Positions 26,277 to 34,913 are shown, counted from the stretch's first letter. The stretch: 64,000 nucleotides of DNA from Methanolobus halotolerans (GCF_004745425.1 NZ_PGGK01000002.1:1-64000), one strand, 5' to 3'. Made by a program: numbers and translations. Notes: a model not told the origin generated them from the letters alone.

Positions 26277-27200
26277 TCAAACATTCAGTTCCAGCAGTTC
26301 TTTTTCGCCCGGGATCCTCTCTTCCTCTCTTTCGAATACGATACCGTCAGGTGCGCGCATAACACCATCGACACGTGCGCTCTCATGTATCTTTATGGCC
26401 TGAGCATTTATCTCACCCAATACATGAGTATCTTCGGCAATGTAAACAGTTCCTCTTGAAATGATGTTCCCGTGGATTATGTCATTTTTGCCCAGCACTA
26501 CATCCTGAATGGTGCGGATACTTCCGTAGAGGGTTGTCCGATCTGCCATTTCCAGAGAAGTGGCACGGATGTTGCCAACAAGCCGGCAATCATTTCCGAT
26601 GACTGCCTTTGAAGGTACCCTGATCGCATCCATGGAGATCCTGGAACCATTGGGAATGATCATGCTGTTGGCACCTATTGATTCGAGATCCTCGTCATCA
26701 AAGAGATCTTCTAAAGCCTTTTCAACCTCTTCGTCCTTTCCAAGCCTTAAAAGTTCACTTATGTAGAGGAAAAGATAGACCATTACCGGAATAGGATTAC
26801 GTACAACTATCCAGCCCCTTGCCTCGAAGCCTCCGTTTATCCTGACATCGTTACCGATATCCAGATCCCCTTTCACGACAAGTTTGCCATCTATCGTAAC
26901 GAACTCACCGATATAGGCGTTTGAATCGGTCTTTACATTTCCGCCCATCTGTGACCAGATATCTATCCTCACATCTGCCCTGGAGATCAGATCCCCCGAA
27001 AGCTGTACCCTTTCTCCCAGTATGGATGAATTGGAAATTATGCCGTATTTGATCTCGGAATGGTTTCCAACAATGATATCTCCGTCTACAACGATCGTGT
27101 GTTCTTCCATTCTGGTTTTATCCGGAACAACAAAGGTCTTGAAAAATTCCTCTTCTATGTTTTCACGCTCCGGAGACAGATAAGCTTTTTTTGAAGGCAT
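26277..27200 (-). CDS. Bactofilin-like polymer-forming protein
   Basis: Contains two beta-helix blocks made of short hydrophobic repeats: about residues 35-130 (DGDIIVGNHSEIKYGIIS..., GELVTIDGKLVVKGDLDIGN) and about 180-290 (VIGNDCRLVGNIRATSLEMA..., NDIIHGNIISRGTVYIAEDT). These resemble bactofilins, which form cytoskeletal filaments. A middle hydrophobic segment and an acidic stretch (about 140-175) separate the blocks. The length of 307 residues is about twice that of simple bactofilins, and a 142-residue relative lies at 62221. Confidence 0.75.
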   Translation of the reverse strand: MPSKKAYLSPERENIEEEFFKTFVVPDKTRMEEHTIVVDGDIIVGNHSEIKYGIISNSSILGERVQLSGDLISRADVRIDIWSQMGGNVKTDSNAYIGEFVTIDGKLVVKGDLDIGNDVRINGGFEARGWIVVRNPIPVMVYLFLYISELLRLGKDEEVEKALEDLFDDEDLESIGANSMIIPNGSRISMDAIRVPSKAVIGNDCRLVGNIRATSLEMADRTTLYGSIRTIQDVVLGKNDIIHGNIISRGTVYIAEDTHVLGEINAQAIKIHESARVDGVMRAPDGIVFEREEERIPGEKELLELNV

Positions 27201-27288
27201 AGCTATATTAGTCCATTTTTATCAGCTTGCTATTATTTTAATTTTATGCTTTAAGCACATTATTTATGATATATTCGTTGATATGATA

Positions 27289-27762
27289 TCAGGATTGGTC
27301 CTTGCCACGCCTGACGTCAACCGCTGCTCCCTTGTCCAGAGAACCTATTTCAAAGGGAGAGAAGATCAACTGTCCTGTTGCCAGCAGTTCATCAGATTCA
27401 CTTACGACGACTACCTCATCCCCCGCACGCAGTTCAGGATCAATGGCCAGAACGTGTTTTGCAAATGCAGTCTTACCTTTGGCCACAAAGGGCACTGCAT
27501 CTTCACAGACCACTACCCGTCTTGCAGGTGAAGAGAAGTATTCATGAAGTGTGCGGGCACCTTCCATACCAAGGGTCAGCATACCGTCCTTTGCCCGCAC
27601 CGTTGCAATATGTTCGCCCTCGTTAAAGACCTGCCTTACTCTTTTGGTCTTCGAAAGCCTGAAACTCACACCTTCTGGAAAAAAGACATCCCCACATCCT
27701 TTTCCAAACTGGAAATCAGCCATTATACGGACTCTTTTTAGATTTTTATCAATATCAGTCAT
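27289..27762 (-). CDS. PUA-domain protein
   Basis: The C-terminal half (about residues 72-150) is a PUA RNA-binding domain: RRVVVCEDAVPFVAKGKTAFAKHVL followed by AGDEVVVVSESDELLATGQL. The N-terminal half resembles the domain that precedes PUA in archaeal tRNA-modifying proteins. At 157 residues it lacks any catalytic transglycosylase or pseudouridine synthase domain, so it may act as a stand-alone RNA binder or a subunit. A possible alternative start is Met14. Confidence 0.75.
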   Translation of the reverse strand: MTDIDKNLKRVRIMADFQFGKGCGDVFFPEGVSFRLSKTKRVRQVFNEGEHIATVRAKDGMLTLGMEGARTLHEYFSSPARRVVVCEDAVPFVAKGKTAFAKHVLAIDPELRAGDEVVVVSESDELLATGQLIFSPFEIGSLDKGAAVDVRRGKDQS

Positions 27763-27860
27763 AGATGCTAAATAAAGTATAAGTATTAAATTGATAGCGG
27801 TCCATGGATAAAAATACCCCGCATAGAATCAGAAAATGTATATAAAGAATATCGAACAGA

Positions 27861-27870
27861 TTTATATATA
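27861..27870 (+). promoter_or_regulatory. TATA box of the candidate small RNA
   Basis: TTTATATATA centred near 27866 places transcription start at about 27888-27891, exactly where the outer stem of the downstream folded element begins. No open frame starts there. Confidence 0.55.
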
Positions 27871-27887
27871 ATAATGACTAATTATAA

Positions 27888-27989
27888 GCTGAGGAAGCGG
27901 ATTAACTGCTTGTAGCTGTATTCAAAGTATAGTAATTGTAACCAAGCAAAACCATTCATCCCCTCAAACAAACCCCGCTTCCTCATTGC
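27888..27989 (+). ncRNA. Candidate small non-coding RNA
   Basis: TGAGGAAGCGG (27890-27900) and CCGCTTCCTCA (27975-27985) form a perfect 11-base-pair closing stem, extended by GC/GC across a two-base bulge. Inside, TGCTTG (27907-27912) pairs with CAAGCA (27943-27948) around a smaller hairpin, CTGTA (27916-27920) with TATAG (27928-27932). A C-rich stretch at 27949-27974 (core CATTCATCCCCTC) stays unpaired. A TATA box sits 25 bases upstream. The 364-base gap 27763-28126 has no gene. The unpaired C-rich part could base-pair with G-rich ribosome binding sites. The family is not recognised. Confidence 0.55.
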
Positions 27990-28126
27990 TCATTCTGAAT
28001 GTATCCTGATTACATATCCTTATAAAATATTCTTATATCGTATTAAAAATAAAGCCGTTGTATGATTCATATTTTTAAATATTGTTTTAAGATTTCATAT
28101 TTAAAAAGGAAAAGAAGAAAAAGAGA

Positions 28127-29593
28127 TTAACCTTTTATTACCCCCATAGGCAGGAGCCGGGCAACCTTTCTGGCAATCCCCAGATCATGAACAACGTCCA
28201 CGACCTCACTGCTTGATTTATAGACAGCAGGAGCTTCCTCGGCTATCAGGGAAGGTTGTGTTGCCCGGACCAGGATGCCCCTGGAACTTAACTCATCCCT
28301 TATATCTTCACCGATCAGTTCCTTTTTAGCATGCTTGCGACTCATGACACGGCCTGCACCGTGGCAGGCACTGCCGAAACTTATATCCATTGAATCTTCC
28401 GTGCTGCACAGCACATAAGAAGGTGTTCCCATGCTCCCGGGGATCAATACAGGCTGGCCCACAACAAGATAGTCTTCCGGCAGGTCAGGATGGCCCGGCG
28501 GGAAGGCACGTGTGGCTCCTTTCCTGTGCACGTAAACCTCTGTGTTCTTTCCGTTGATCTTATGTTCTTCAAGTTTGGCAATGTTATGTGCCACATCGTA
28601 GACCAGGTCAAGACCAAGGTCACCATGATCGGCTGCAAAATGACGTTCGAAGACCTCACGGGTCCAGTGCATTATCACATGTCTGTTAACCCAGGCATAG
28701 TTAGCTGCGCATACCATCGCCTTGAAGTAGTCCTGTGCTTCCTTAGACTGTGCCGGAGCACAAGCAAGCTGTTTGTCAGGCAGAGGAATCCCATACTTTT
28801 TCGAAGCCTGAGCCAGTACCTGCAGGTGGTCAGTACATATCTGGTGACCTGCACCACGTGAACCGCAGTGTATCATGAAGGTCACCTGCCCTTCCCTGAG
28901 ACCCATTGCAGAAGCAGCCTCTTCGTCATATATCTTATCAATATACTGCACTTCAAGGAAATGGTTGCCACTTCCAAGAGTGCCTATCTGGGGCCTCCCA
29001 CGTTTACGGGCCCGCAGACTTACCGTGGAAGGGTCGGCACCTGACATCTGTCCTTTGCTTTCACAGTGTCCGATATCGGCCTTGACCCCATAGCCGTTAT
29101 CTACAGCCCACTGCACACCATGGACAAAGATATCGTCCAACTCAGCATCCGAGACTTTCAGACGACCCTTAGAACCTACACCTGTGGGAATGACTTCAAA
29201 TAGTTCGTCCAGCAGCCCTGAGAGCTTCGGGCGTACATCCTGTTCAGTGAGATTGGAGCGTATCAGACGCACTCCGCAATTTATATCGAAACCTACGCCC
29301 CCGGGACTGATTATCCCGGAATGCTTATCGAATGCAGCGACACCCCCGATAGGAAAACCATAACCCAGATGGGCATCGGGCATGGCCATCGAGTATCTCT
29401 GTATTCCCGGCAGGATAGCAACGTTTGCCACCTGGTCAAGAGTCCCCATATCAAGAAGATGAAGAAGCGACTCCGATACAAAGATCCGTCCGGGAACGTT
29501 CATCCCAGGCTTGAAGCCTACGGGCACCTCCCATGCATTATCATTGATTTTCTTAAGCACATCGAAAACCGAAGTTTCATTTTCTTCTGACAT
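28127..29593 (-). CDS. rtcB: tRNA-splicing RNA ligase RtcB
   Basis: GTP-dependent ligase that joins tRNA exons by 3'-5' chemistry with Mn2+. Visible motifs are AMPDAHLGYGFPIGG, DINCGVRLI, MIHCGSRGAGHQ, and SACHGAGRVMSRK, whose His is the guanylylated residue in characterised RtcBs. The frame is open to 29695, but the family N-terminus and a GAGGAAAGATC ribosome binding site support ATG 29591-29593 (488 aa, normal length, no intein). It lies downstream of archease, its activator. Confidence 0.94.
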   Translation of the reverse strand: MSEENETSVFDVLKKINDNAWEVPVGFKPGMNVPGRIFVSESLLHLLDMGTLDQVANVAILPGIQRYSMAMPDAHLGYGFPIGGVAAFDKHSGIISPGGVGFDINCGVRLIRSNLTEQDVRPKLSGLLDELFEVIPTGVGSKGRLKVSDAELDDIFVHGVQWAVDNGYGVKADIGHCESKGQMSGADPSTVSLRARKRGRPQIGTLGSGNHFLEVQYIDKIYDEEAASAMGLREGQVTFMIHCGSRGAGHQICTDHLQVLAQASKKYGIPLPDKQLACAPAQSKEAQDYFKAMVCAANYAWVNRHVIMHWTREVFERHFAADHGDLGLDLVYDVAHNIAKLEEHKINGKNTEVYVHRKGATRAFPPGHPDLPEDYLVVGQPVLIPGSMGTPSYVLCSTEDSMDISFGSACHGAGRVMSRKHAKKELIGEDIRDELSSRGILVRATQPSLIAEEAPAVYKSSSEVVDVVHDLGIARKVARLLPMGVIKG

Positions 29594-29750
29594 CTGATCT
29601 TTCCTCTGTGATGAGATTATAGCTTGGACTATATTGTTCTGTACGTATGAATGTGTTGATGATAAGAAAAAGAGATATTGCCTGCCAGATTGCATACAGC
29701 CAACAAGCGGCCCTTTTATTATGAGAAACAGAGAGGAATAATTCAGGATA

Positions 29751-30182
29751 TCATGTATCCACTGTTGCCTGTATCATCCATCCGTCTGATATTTGTTCAA
29801 TCCTCATGTCATTATAGGTTGCAGCCTTGACCTCAGTGTCGAACTTGTGTTTGGAAAGATCGATCTCTTCACCCACAGCTTTTGCATATATGTGCCAGCC
29901 GACCTCATCCTGTTCCACCCTGTCAACAATGAATTTCCCGAAAACAAGGTTCTCGACCTCGAAAACGAAAAGAAGTTCCGAGAGCCAGTTAAAGAGAAGG
30001 GCTTCGATATCTTCAGAGTTCAGTTCAATCTCCTGGGAAACCTCATTTACCACCGTATCGGTATCGATCATTACATTGAACATAGCAAAGGCTGCATTCT
30101 CAAAGGCTTCTTCGATAGTTTTTCCATACGCCCTGAACTTTGCATCTGCTGTATGTTCCAGATATTCGAATCTTTCTTCCAT
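29751..30182 (-). CDS. Archease, activator of RtcB
   Basis: Small protein that speeds RtcB turnover. The 143-residue sequence begins FEYLEHTADAKFRAYGKTIEEAFE, the archease signature, and contains the conserved Asp in HTADAKF and the C-terminal VKAATYNDMRIE with metal-binding acidic residues. It is upstream of rtcB on the same strand, a common operon pairing. Confidence 0.93.
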   Translation of the reverse strand: MEERFEYLEHTADAKFRAYGKTIEEAFENAAFAMFNVMIDTDTVVNEVSQEIELNSEDIEALLFNWLSELLFVFEVENLVFGKFIVDRVEQDEVGWHIYAKAVGEEIDLSKHKFDTEVKAATYNDMRIEQISDGWMIQATVDT

Positions 30183-30251
30183 AATAGAGAATTTACTCCT
30201 GAATTTATTTATCTATACGGCAACTGAGAAGTGCCGGCTGGCAACTAATAA

Positions 30252-30866
30252 TCATACATTGAGCTGTTTCCATATGTGAGATATCCTTTGGAACGCCGTG
30301 ATGTGGCTTCCCACTCCGATGATGATAATTACCCATCCAAGAGATGACAGTCCGTATACTTCTGCAGGATATATCGCGTAAATGAAGGATGCCAGCATTA
30401 CGAGGATGAGACGATCAGCCCTTCCGATGATACCACCGTAGTAACGCCCGAGGTTCAGCGCCTGAGCCTGTGTGCCCAGGTAACTTGTGATCTGAACACC
30501 CACTATTGCTGCAACACCTATCTGCCAGTGAACATAACCGCCAAAGAATATGCCGCATATGATAAAGATGTCTGCATAACGGTCTATCACATGGTCCAGG
30601 AAATCACCCTTCGGACTTGAGATTCCCAGATGACGTGCCATCAGGCCATCCATTGCATCAAGCAGTGAGTTCAATGCAACCATCAGACCCGCAGCTATAA
30701 CTATCGAGACGCTCTCCCCGGAGTAATAGAACAGTACACCGGAAAGCACGGCAAAAATAAGGGAAAGTATGGAAATGGCATTCGGACTTATACCGGCGTT
30801 TGCTGTAAGTTTTGCCATAGGTTCCAGATATTTGAGGGCAAAGGGTCTGAGAGCGTTGGAAGTCAT
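30252..30866 (-). CDS. CDP-alcohol phosphatidyltransferase, probable archaetidylinositol phosphate synthase
   Basis: Membrane enzyme that transfers an alcohol phosphate onto CDP-archaeol. The signature is D-A-M-D-G-L-M-A-R-x8-G-D-x2-D-H-x2-D (about residues 70-93). About five membrane segments follow. Archaeal members with this pattern and length (204 residues) are commonly archaetidylinositol phosphate synthases, using inositol-1-phosphate, but the substrate is not proven by sequence. It is distinct from pssA at 22459. Confidence 0.8.
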   Translation of the reverse strand: MTSNALRPFALKYLEPMAKLTANAGISPNAISILSLIFAVLSGVLFYYSGESVSIVIAAGLMVALNSLLDAMDGLMARHLGISSPKGDFLDHVIDRYADIFIICGIFFGGYVHWQIGVAAIVGVQITSYLGTQAQALNLGRYYGGIIGRADRLILVMLASFIYAIYPAEVYGLSSLGWVIIIIGVGSHITAFQRISHIWKQLNV

Positions 30867-30980
30867 GGGTATTGTACTTAATGAACTCTTTTCTGATTTA
30901 ATGTTTTCCGGGATTTAACTGAGATCGACCCAGTATATAAGAGGTGCGCAAGAACGAGCATGACAGGAGAACCGACAATT

Positions 30981-31535
30981 TCAGCGATTGCGTGCAAGGT
31001 CGTACCAGTACTTTATCTTGCAGGAATGCTCCACCTGAGTTGTCATGACATAGGCCTCATCCAGCACGCGCCCGATGGCAAAGGTCCCATGGCTGTGAAT
31101 TATGGCGGCCCTGTGAGATGCAAGTGCCAAAGAAATATTGCCTGCAAGTTCACTTGAACCGATTCCACCTCTGACAACAGGAATGTCCCCCAGGAAATAC
31201 TGCCCTTCACTATCAACCGGCTCAATTGCACCATTCCTGCAAAGCAGGGACATAGTTACCGCGAATGGGCAGTGAGCATGTACGATCGCAAGCGCTGGCG
31301 TGTTACTGTAGATCGCACGATGCACGACAGCCTCGGAAGATGCGATAATGTCAAGGGCACATGTCCTGTCAAGCCCTACCTCCACAACGCTGTCCTCTGA
31401 TATCTCATCAAGTGCAGAGCCGCTCCTGGTGATCAACATCCTGCTGCCTATCCTCACGCTGATGTTCCCGAAGTGGGATTCCACCAGACCGGTATCTACA
31501 AGTTTTTTCCCTATCCTGGATATTTCACGCCACAT
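30981..31535 (-). CDS. Class II aldolase (fuculose-1-phosphate aldolase type)
   Basis: Zinc-dependent aldolase of the FucA/AraD/adducin family. Zinc ligands are the HAH pair in IVHAHCPFA (about His92 and His94) and His155 (AAIIHSHGTFAIG); the catalytic Glu is Glu73-like (SSEAVVHRAIY). The 184-residue length is typical of archaeal members, one of which in Methanocaldococcus makes lactaldehyde for coenzyme F420 synthesis. The physiological substrate here is inferred only from the family. Confidence 0.85.
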   Translation of the reverse strand: MWREISRIGKKLVDTGLVESHFGNISVRIGSRMLITRSGSALDEISEDSVVEVGLDRTCALDIIASSEAVVHRAIYSNTPALAIVHAHCPFAVTMSLLCRNGAIEPVDSEGQYFLGDIPVVRGGIGSSELAGNISLALASHRAAIIHSHGTFAIGRVLDEAYVMTTQVEHSCKIKYWYDLARNR

Positions 31536-31597
31536 GGAACATCTCCGGCAATATTACCATAAAATTTATCTGCTATTATTGTATGTAAGGGAATGCT

Positions 31598-31606
31598 TTC
31601 CATAAA
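31598..31606 (+). promoter_or_regulatory. TATA-like box of tRNA-Thr
   Basis: TCCATAAAAAG lies about 27 bases before the mature tRNA 5' end, the usual spacing for an archaeal promoter with a short tRNA leader. Confidence 0.4.
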
Positions 31607-31632
31607 AAGATGTGGAATGCGCAATCAGATAT

Positions 31633-31706
31633 GCCTCGATGGCTCAGCCCGGCAGAGCGAGTGATTTGTAATCACTAGGTCGCGTGTTCAAATCACGCTC
31701 GAGGCT
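31633..31706 (+). tRNA. tRNA-Thr, anticodon TGT
   Basis: A 74-base cloverleaf: acceptor GCCTCGA/TCGAGGC, D stem GCTC/GAGC, anticodon stem AGTGA/TCACT with loop TTTGTAA (anticodon TGT), variable loop AGGTC, T stem GCGTG/CACGC with loop TTCAAAT, and discriminator T as expected for archaeal tRNA-Thr. The CCA end is not encoded. No intron is present. Confidence 0.97.
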
Positions 31707-32015
31707 TCTCATTCTTTAAGAATACAATAAATGCCTCCGGTGCAACTTTTGTCGTATTCCTGACCGAACGATCTATCAGATATTCATATTGCCTTATAAT
31801 CAATAAATGACCAACATCCAGATGATCGATTAAAATCTCAGATAGGACGGCAAAAACCGATACAAATAAAGTATAACCAGTCAATGCAGTATATCAGGAT
31901 ATGGATATAAGGAATTTTTGAAGATCGCTGAAGAACTGGAAGAATGCTTACGGGAAACACAAATACTTTTTTAATCTGGTAACCGGTATCTATTTTTACA
32001 TTACCATGGAACTAC
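31707..32015. other. 309-base intergenic stretch without a supported gene
   Basis: Between tRNA-Thr and the YwbE-like gene. An open frame on the minus strand (31693-31884) runs into the tRNA and is rejected. A TATA-like TACTTTTTTAAT near 31967-31978 may be the promoter of the 32016 gene. Nothing else is recognisable. Confidence 0.4.
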
Positions 32016-32216
32016 ATGAACATGAATACAGGCAGTAACAGAAGCAACATCAATATCGGATCAAGTGTGGGTATAGTCTTAAAGCAAGACCAGAGAAGTG
32101 GGAAAATAACCAGGGGTGTTGTCAAGAGAATCCTGACAAAATCCTCATCTCATCCGCATGGAATTAAAGTGCAATTGGAAGATGGCAGGGTAGGAAGGGT
32201 AAAAGAGATTCACTAA
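32016..32216 (+). CDS. YwbE family protein (DUF2196)
   Basis: A 66-residue protein. The core SVGIVLKQDQRSGKITRGVV followed by SHPHGIKVQLEDGRVGRVKE matches the YwbE/DUF2196 family, small beta-barrel proteins found in bacteria and archaea with no assigned function. The fold suggests nucleic acid binding (KOW/SH3-like barrel), but that is inference. It stands alone with its own likely promoter. Confidence 0.85.
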   Translation: MNMNTGSNRSNINIGSSVGIVLKQDQRSGKITRGVVKRILTKSSSHPHGIKVQLEDGRVGRVKEIH

Positions 32217-32279
32217 ACACATGTTTTACCGCATCAACCGGCAGACTGGTTAAATGATTAATATGAGCTGTCTGCTTTA

Positions 32280-32468
32280 TCACAGATTCCGGGTGTAGCA
32301 TGCAAAACTCTTTTGGCAACTGGTACATCTTGATGCGGACTTATATATCGCTCCAAAATCAACCGGATTACCAGAACTTATTGAAACACAAACGATGCAC
32401 TGACCCATAGGTATTGTTGCAAGGATTTGAGAACCACAGCCAGGACATAACACATTTTCAATTTTCAT
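32280..32468 (-). CDS. Small cysteine-rich protein, possible zinc ribbon
   Basis: A 62-residue open frame with paired cysteines CPGC (residues 8-11), CIVC (24-27), CTSC (48-51) and a further Cys at 57. The spacing suggests one or two zinc sites. The ATG is preceded by AGGAATATAG. No family is recognised. It is isolated from neighbours and could be a real small regulator or a chance frame; regular CxxC spacing favours the former. Confidence 0.55.
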   Translation of the reverse strand: MKIENVLCPGCGSQILATIPMGQCIVCVSISSGNPVDFGAIYKSASRCTSCQKSFACYTRNL

Positions 32469-32615
32469 ATCTATATTCCTCTCCAGGTTAAGTTGCAGAA
32501 ATCATTTAAAAACAAGAATTTAAAAAAAACCAAGCAGGCTGAAACGATCAAAGCAAATTGACCGTCAGACACCTACCATTTTCTAAAAATATTTAAGATT
32601 CTATTGCAATAGAAT

Positions 32616-32801
32616 CTAATATCTTGCTGGTCTGTGCTTCTGGAAGCATTCCCTGCAGTAGACAGGTCGGTCGCCGGATGGCTTGAATGGTACTTCAGTT
32701 TCCTGTTTACAGTCTGAGCATGTTGCTTTGTGCATTTCTCTTGGACCGCTTGAGTTAAAGCCACCGCTTCTACCTTTTCCGCCTCTGTTATCGTATCCCA
32801 T
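32616..32801 (-). CDS. CxxC-x17-CxxC zinc-binding protein
   Basis: A 61-residue basic protein: a Gly/Arg/Ser-rich start (MGYDNRGGKGRSGGFNSS), then CSDCKQETEVPFKPSGDRPVYCRECFQKHRPARY. The pattern C-x2-C-x4-EVPFKP...RPVYCREC is a widely conserved archaeal and candidate-phylum zinc-ribbon family of unknown role, sometimes found with nucleic-acid proteins. An AAGGAGATAA ribosome binding site precedes the ATG. The RGG-like start suggests RNA binding. Confidence 0.85.
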   Translation of the reverse strand: MGYDNRGGKGRSGGFNSSGPREMHKATCSDCKQETEVPFKPSGDRPVYCRECFQKHRPARY

Positions 32802-32876
32802 ATTTTTATCTCCTTAAGTTTTATTTAGTTCCCCTGGCATATACCAGGATTGAGAATTTTCGCATGACTTGTATTA

Positions 32877-32892
32877 CCTGATCATGATCAGG
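32877..32892. repeat. Perfect 16-base palindrome
   Basis: CCTGATCATGATCAGG is identical to its reverse complement. It lies 76 bases upstream of the zinc-ribbon gene (minus strand), a position suitable for an operator. Another small inverted repeat, CCTGG...CCAGG, lies at about 32833-32848. Confidence 0.5.
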
Positions 32893-33288
32893 CCTCTCAT
32901 TCCGATACGACTAACTCTAACTGTCCCATCAATTGTTAAAAGAAGCACACAAAAATTAGTAACCCTTTATTAAATCGTTGAGCAATCGAACTATTATTTA
33001 CATACACTACCTGATACTATATAAATGCACGCTTTTTGGCCCCTGCAAATCCCCGATGTTCACATTCGAAATGAAGCATATAAAATATTCTCAGATATAT
33101 TGCCAGATCTTGATCGTAATTACTTTTTTGTTTGTATCTATCGGTTCTGATAGCTTTTCTGGAGAGCAGTTTTTTTGTAATTGGTCCCTAATCTCACAGT
33201 TGATCAGGAACAGTATCCACTGAGATGTGATCACAGCACACCTGTCATTTTTACAAAAGTTTATTGCTCTTAGCAGATTTTACAGAAA

Positions 33289-33322
33289 AGCTAATCCGAT
33301 TCTTAAGCTAATCCAATTCTTA
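33289..33322. repeat. Tandem duplication of a 17-base unit
   Basis: AGCTAATCCGATTCTTA (33289-33305) is followed at once by AGCTAATCCAATTCTTA (33306-33322), identical at 16 of 17 positions, ending 20 bases before the ABC ATPase start codon. It may be a recent duplication or tandem binding sites. Confidence 0.6.
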
Positions 33323-33342
33323 GAACTGAAATGTGACTGAAA

Positions 33343-34155
33343 ATGCCCCCAGCAAAAAAGATGACCGAACCGGAAATACCCCTCATTGAGATGCGAAATG
33401 TGACGGTATCCCGGAATGACAGGAATATACTGGACTCTGTGGACCTCAAGATAAACAGGGGAGAGAATATTGCCCTGATAGGGCCCAACGGTTCAGGTAA
33501 ATCATCACTCATAAAAGTGATCACGGGTGACTACCGTCCACGTGCGGACAGCAGGGACATGGTCCTCAGGATCATGGGAAAGCAAACATGGAATATCTTT
33601 GACCTGAGAGATCTTATGGGAATAGTTTCAGGAGACCTTCAGTTCGAGTACAACAGGGATATCAACGGCTTTGAAGTTGTACTGTCCGGTTTTTTCAGCA
33701 GTATCGGTATTTATCCCAACCACAATATCACGCTGGAAATGGTAAGAACGGCTTATGAGCTTATGGAGTTTCTTGGAATATCGGGGCTATCGGACAAGTT
33801 AATATCGGAAATGTCCACCGGTGAAGCTAGAAGGACACTTGTCGGAAGAGCTCTTGTCCACGAACCCCATATCCTCGTGCTGGACGAACCTGCGAACAGC
33901 TTGGATATGAAAAGCCATCACCAGTTCAGAGAACTGACAAGGAAGATAGTATCTTGCGGAAAGAGCATAGTTCTTGTGACACATGATCTGGACGACATCA
34001 TACCTGAGATAGGCCGGGTCGTATTGCTGAAGGATGGAAAGGTCTTCGCAGATGGTAGAAAGGAAGAGATTCTCAGCGAAGAGAATCTGTCAGGCCTTTT
34101 CGGGCTGCCTGTAAAGCTGACCAGGAATAAGGGTTATTATCATGCCACATATTGA
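33343..34155 (+). CDS. Stand-alone ABC transporter-type ATPase
   Basis: One ATP-binding cassette: Walker A GPNGSGKSS (about residues 48-56), a signature motif in the variant form MSTGEARR (about 158-165), Walker B HILVLDEPANSLD, and the switch His in VTHDLDD. It resembles ModF/YhcH-like cytosolic ABC ATPases. No permease or binding protein is next to it. The 270-residue length is normal. Met7 is an alternative start. Role unknown. Confidence 0.85.
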   Translation: MPPAKKMTEPEIPLIEMRNVTVSRNDRNILDSVDLKINRGENIALIGPNGSGKSSLIKVITGDYRPRADSRDMVLRIMGKQTWNIFDLRDLMGIVSGDLQFEYNRDINGFEVVLSGFFSSIGIYPNHNITLEMVRTAYELMEFLGISGLSDKLISEMSTGEARRTLVGRALVHEPHILVLDEPANSLDMKSHHQFRELTRKIVSCGKSIVLVTHDLDDIIPEIGRVVLLKDGKVFADGRKEEILSEENLSGLFGLPVKLTRNKGYYHATY

Positions 34156-34275
34156 GGCCACATAGGAACTCCGTTTTTTTCTATTATTTTTGTTCTTAGA
34201 TATGGTTATATAGAGTAAACAAACATAGGTTTAATGTGCCTATAGATATTGAAAATCAGCGGGGATGAGATACAA

Positions 34276-34719
34276 GTGACTACTGGAGTAAGCAACCTTG
34301 ACAACAGTATAGATACAACCAATATATGGCTCAACGATATCCTTAAGCAACTGCAATGGCAAAGCAAGATCAGTGCATATCAGGCCTTGAGAGGTACTCT
34401 GCATGCTTTAAGGGACAGGTTGCCAATTGAAGAATCCGCCCAGCTTGCGGCACAGTTACCACTTCCGTTAAAAGGAGTGTATTATGACGGATGGAAACCT
34501 GTGGGTAAGCCTGAGAAATACTCAAAAGTGGAGTTTGCAAGGAAAGTCCATGAACAGTTCGACCTGGATCCCGACCTGGACCTGGGAATGATCATACGGG
34601 CGGTTCTCAGGGTCATGTACAATCATATGGGTGCCGGAGAGCTTAAGGATGTCAGATCCAATCTGCCGAAGGACATGTGGGAGTGGTTTCCGGAAGAGAT
34701 AAGGCCTGCTGAAAAGTGA
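34276..34719 (+). CDS. DUF2267 family protein
   Basis: A 147-residue soluble helical protein. The stretch TNIWLNDILKQLQWQSKISAY followed by ALRGTLHALRDRLPIEESAQLAAQLP and LKGVYYDGW is typical of DUF2267, a family of unknown function. The frame opens at a TTG (34249), but GGGGATGAG just before GTG 34276 suggests translation starts there. It stands alone. Confidence 0.8.
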   Translation: MTTGVSNLDNSIDTTNIWLNDILKQLQWQSKISAYQALRGTLHALRDRLPIEESAQLAAQLPLPLKGVYYDGWKPVGKPEKYSKVEFARKVHEQFDLDPDLDLGMIIRAVLRVMYNHMGAGELKDVRSNLPKDMWEWFPEEIRPAEK

Positions 34720-34913
34720 GACATCAGGCTTAAGAAGACAGATTATAATCTCAGTTTAGATTCCTGGGAGAAAAACATCTTTTTTTCAAACAGGCTTATT
34801 ACAACAGCACACCGAATAAGATATTTTTTTAGAATAAGTCCTGCATCCCTGTCAGACAGTTAAGATAATGATTTAAAGCAGCAATTTCCTTTATCTATCC
34901 ATATACCTGTAAC

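Larger units (their letters stand above)
32802..33342. other. 541-base intergenic stretch with a palindrome and tandem repeat
   Basis: AT-rich DNA without a convincing gene. It contains the perfect 16-base palindrome at 32877-32892, a TATA-like TACTATATAAATG near 33014-33026 followed by a 55-codon frame of doubtful reality starting at 33056, and a tandem repeat at 33289-33322. Confidence 0.5.

Noticed and set aside
31693-31884. 63-codon minus-strand frame
   Set aside because: Its end runs into tRNA-Thr and it has no ribosome binding site or recognisable motif.
32978-33223. 81-codon plus-strand frame with a hydrophobic stretch
   Set aside because: No family features, no ribosome binding site, AT-rich non-coding composition. 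A TATA-like box nearby keeps a 55-codon version from 33056 faintly possible.
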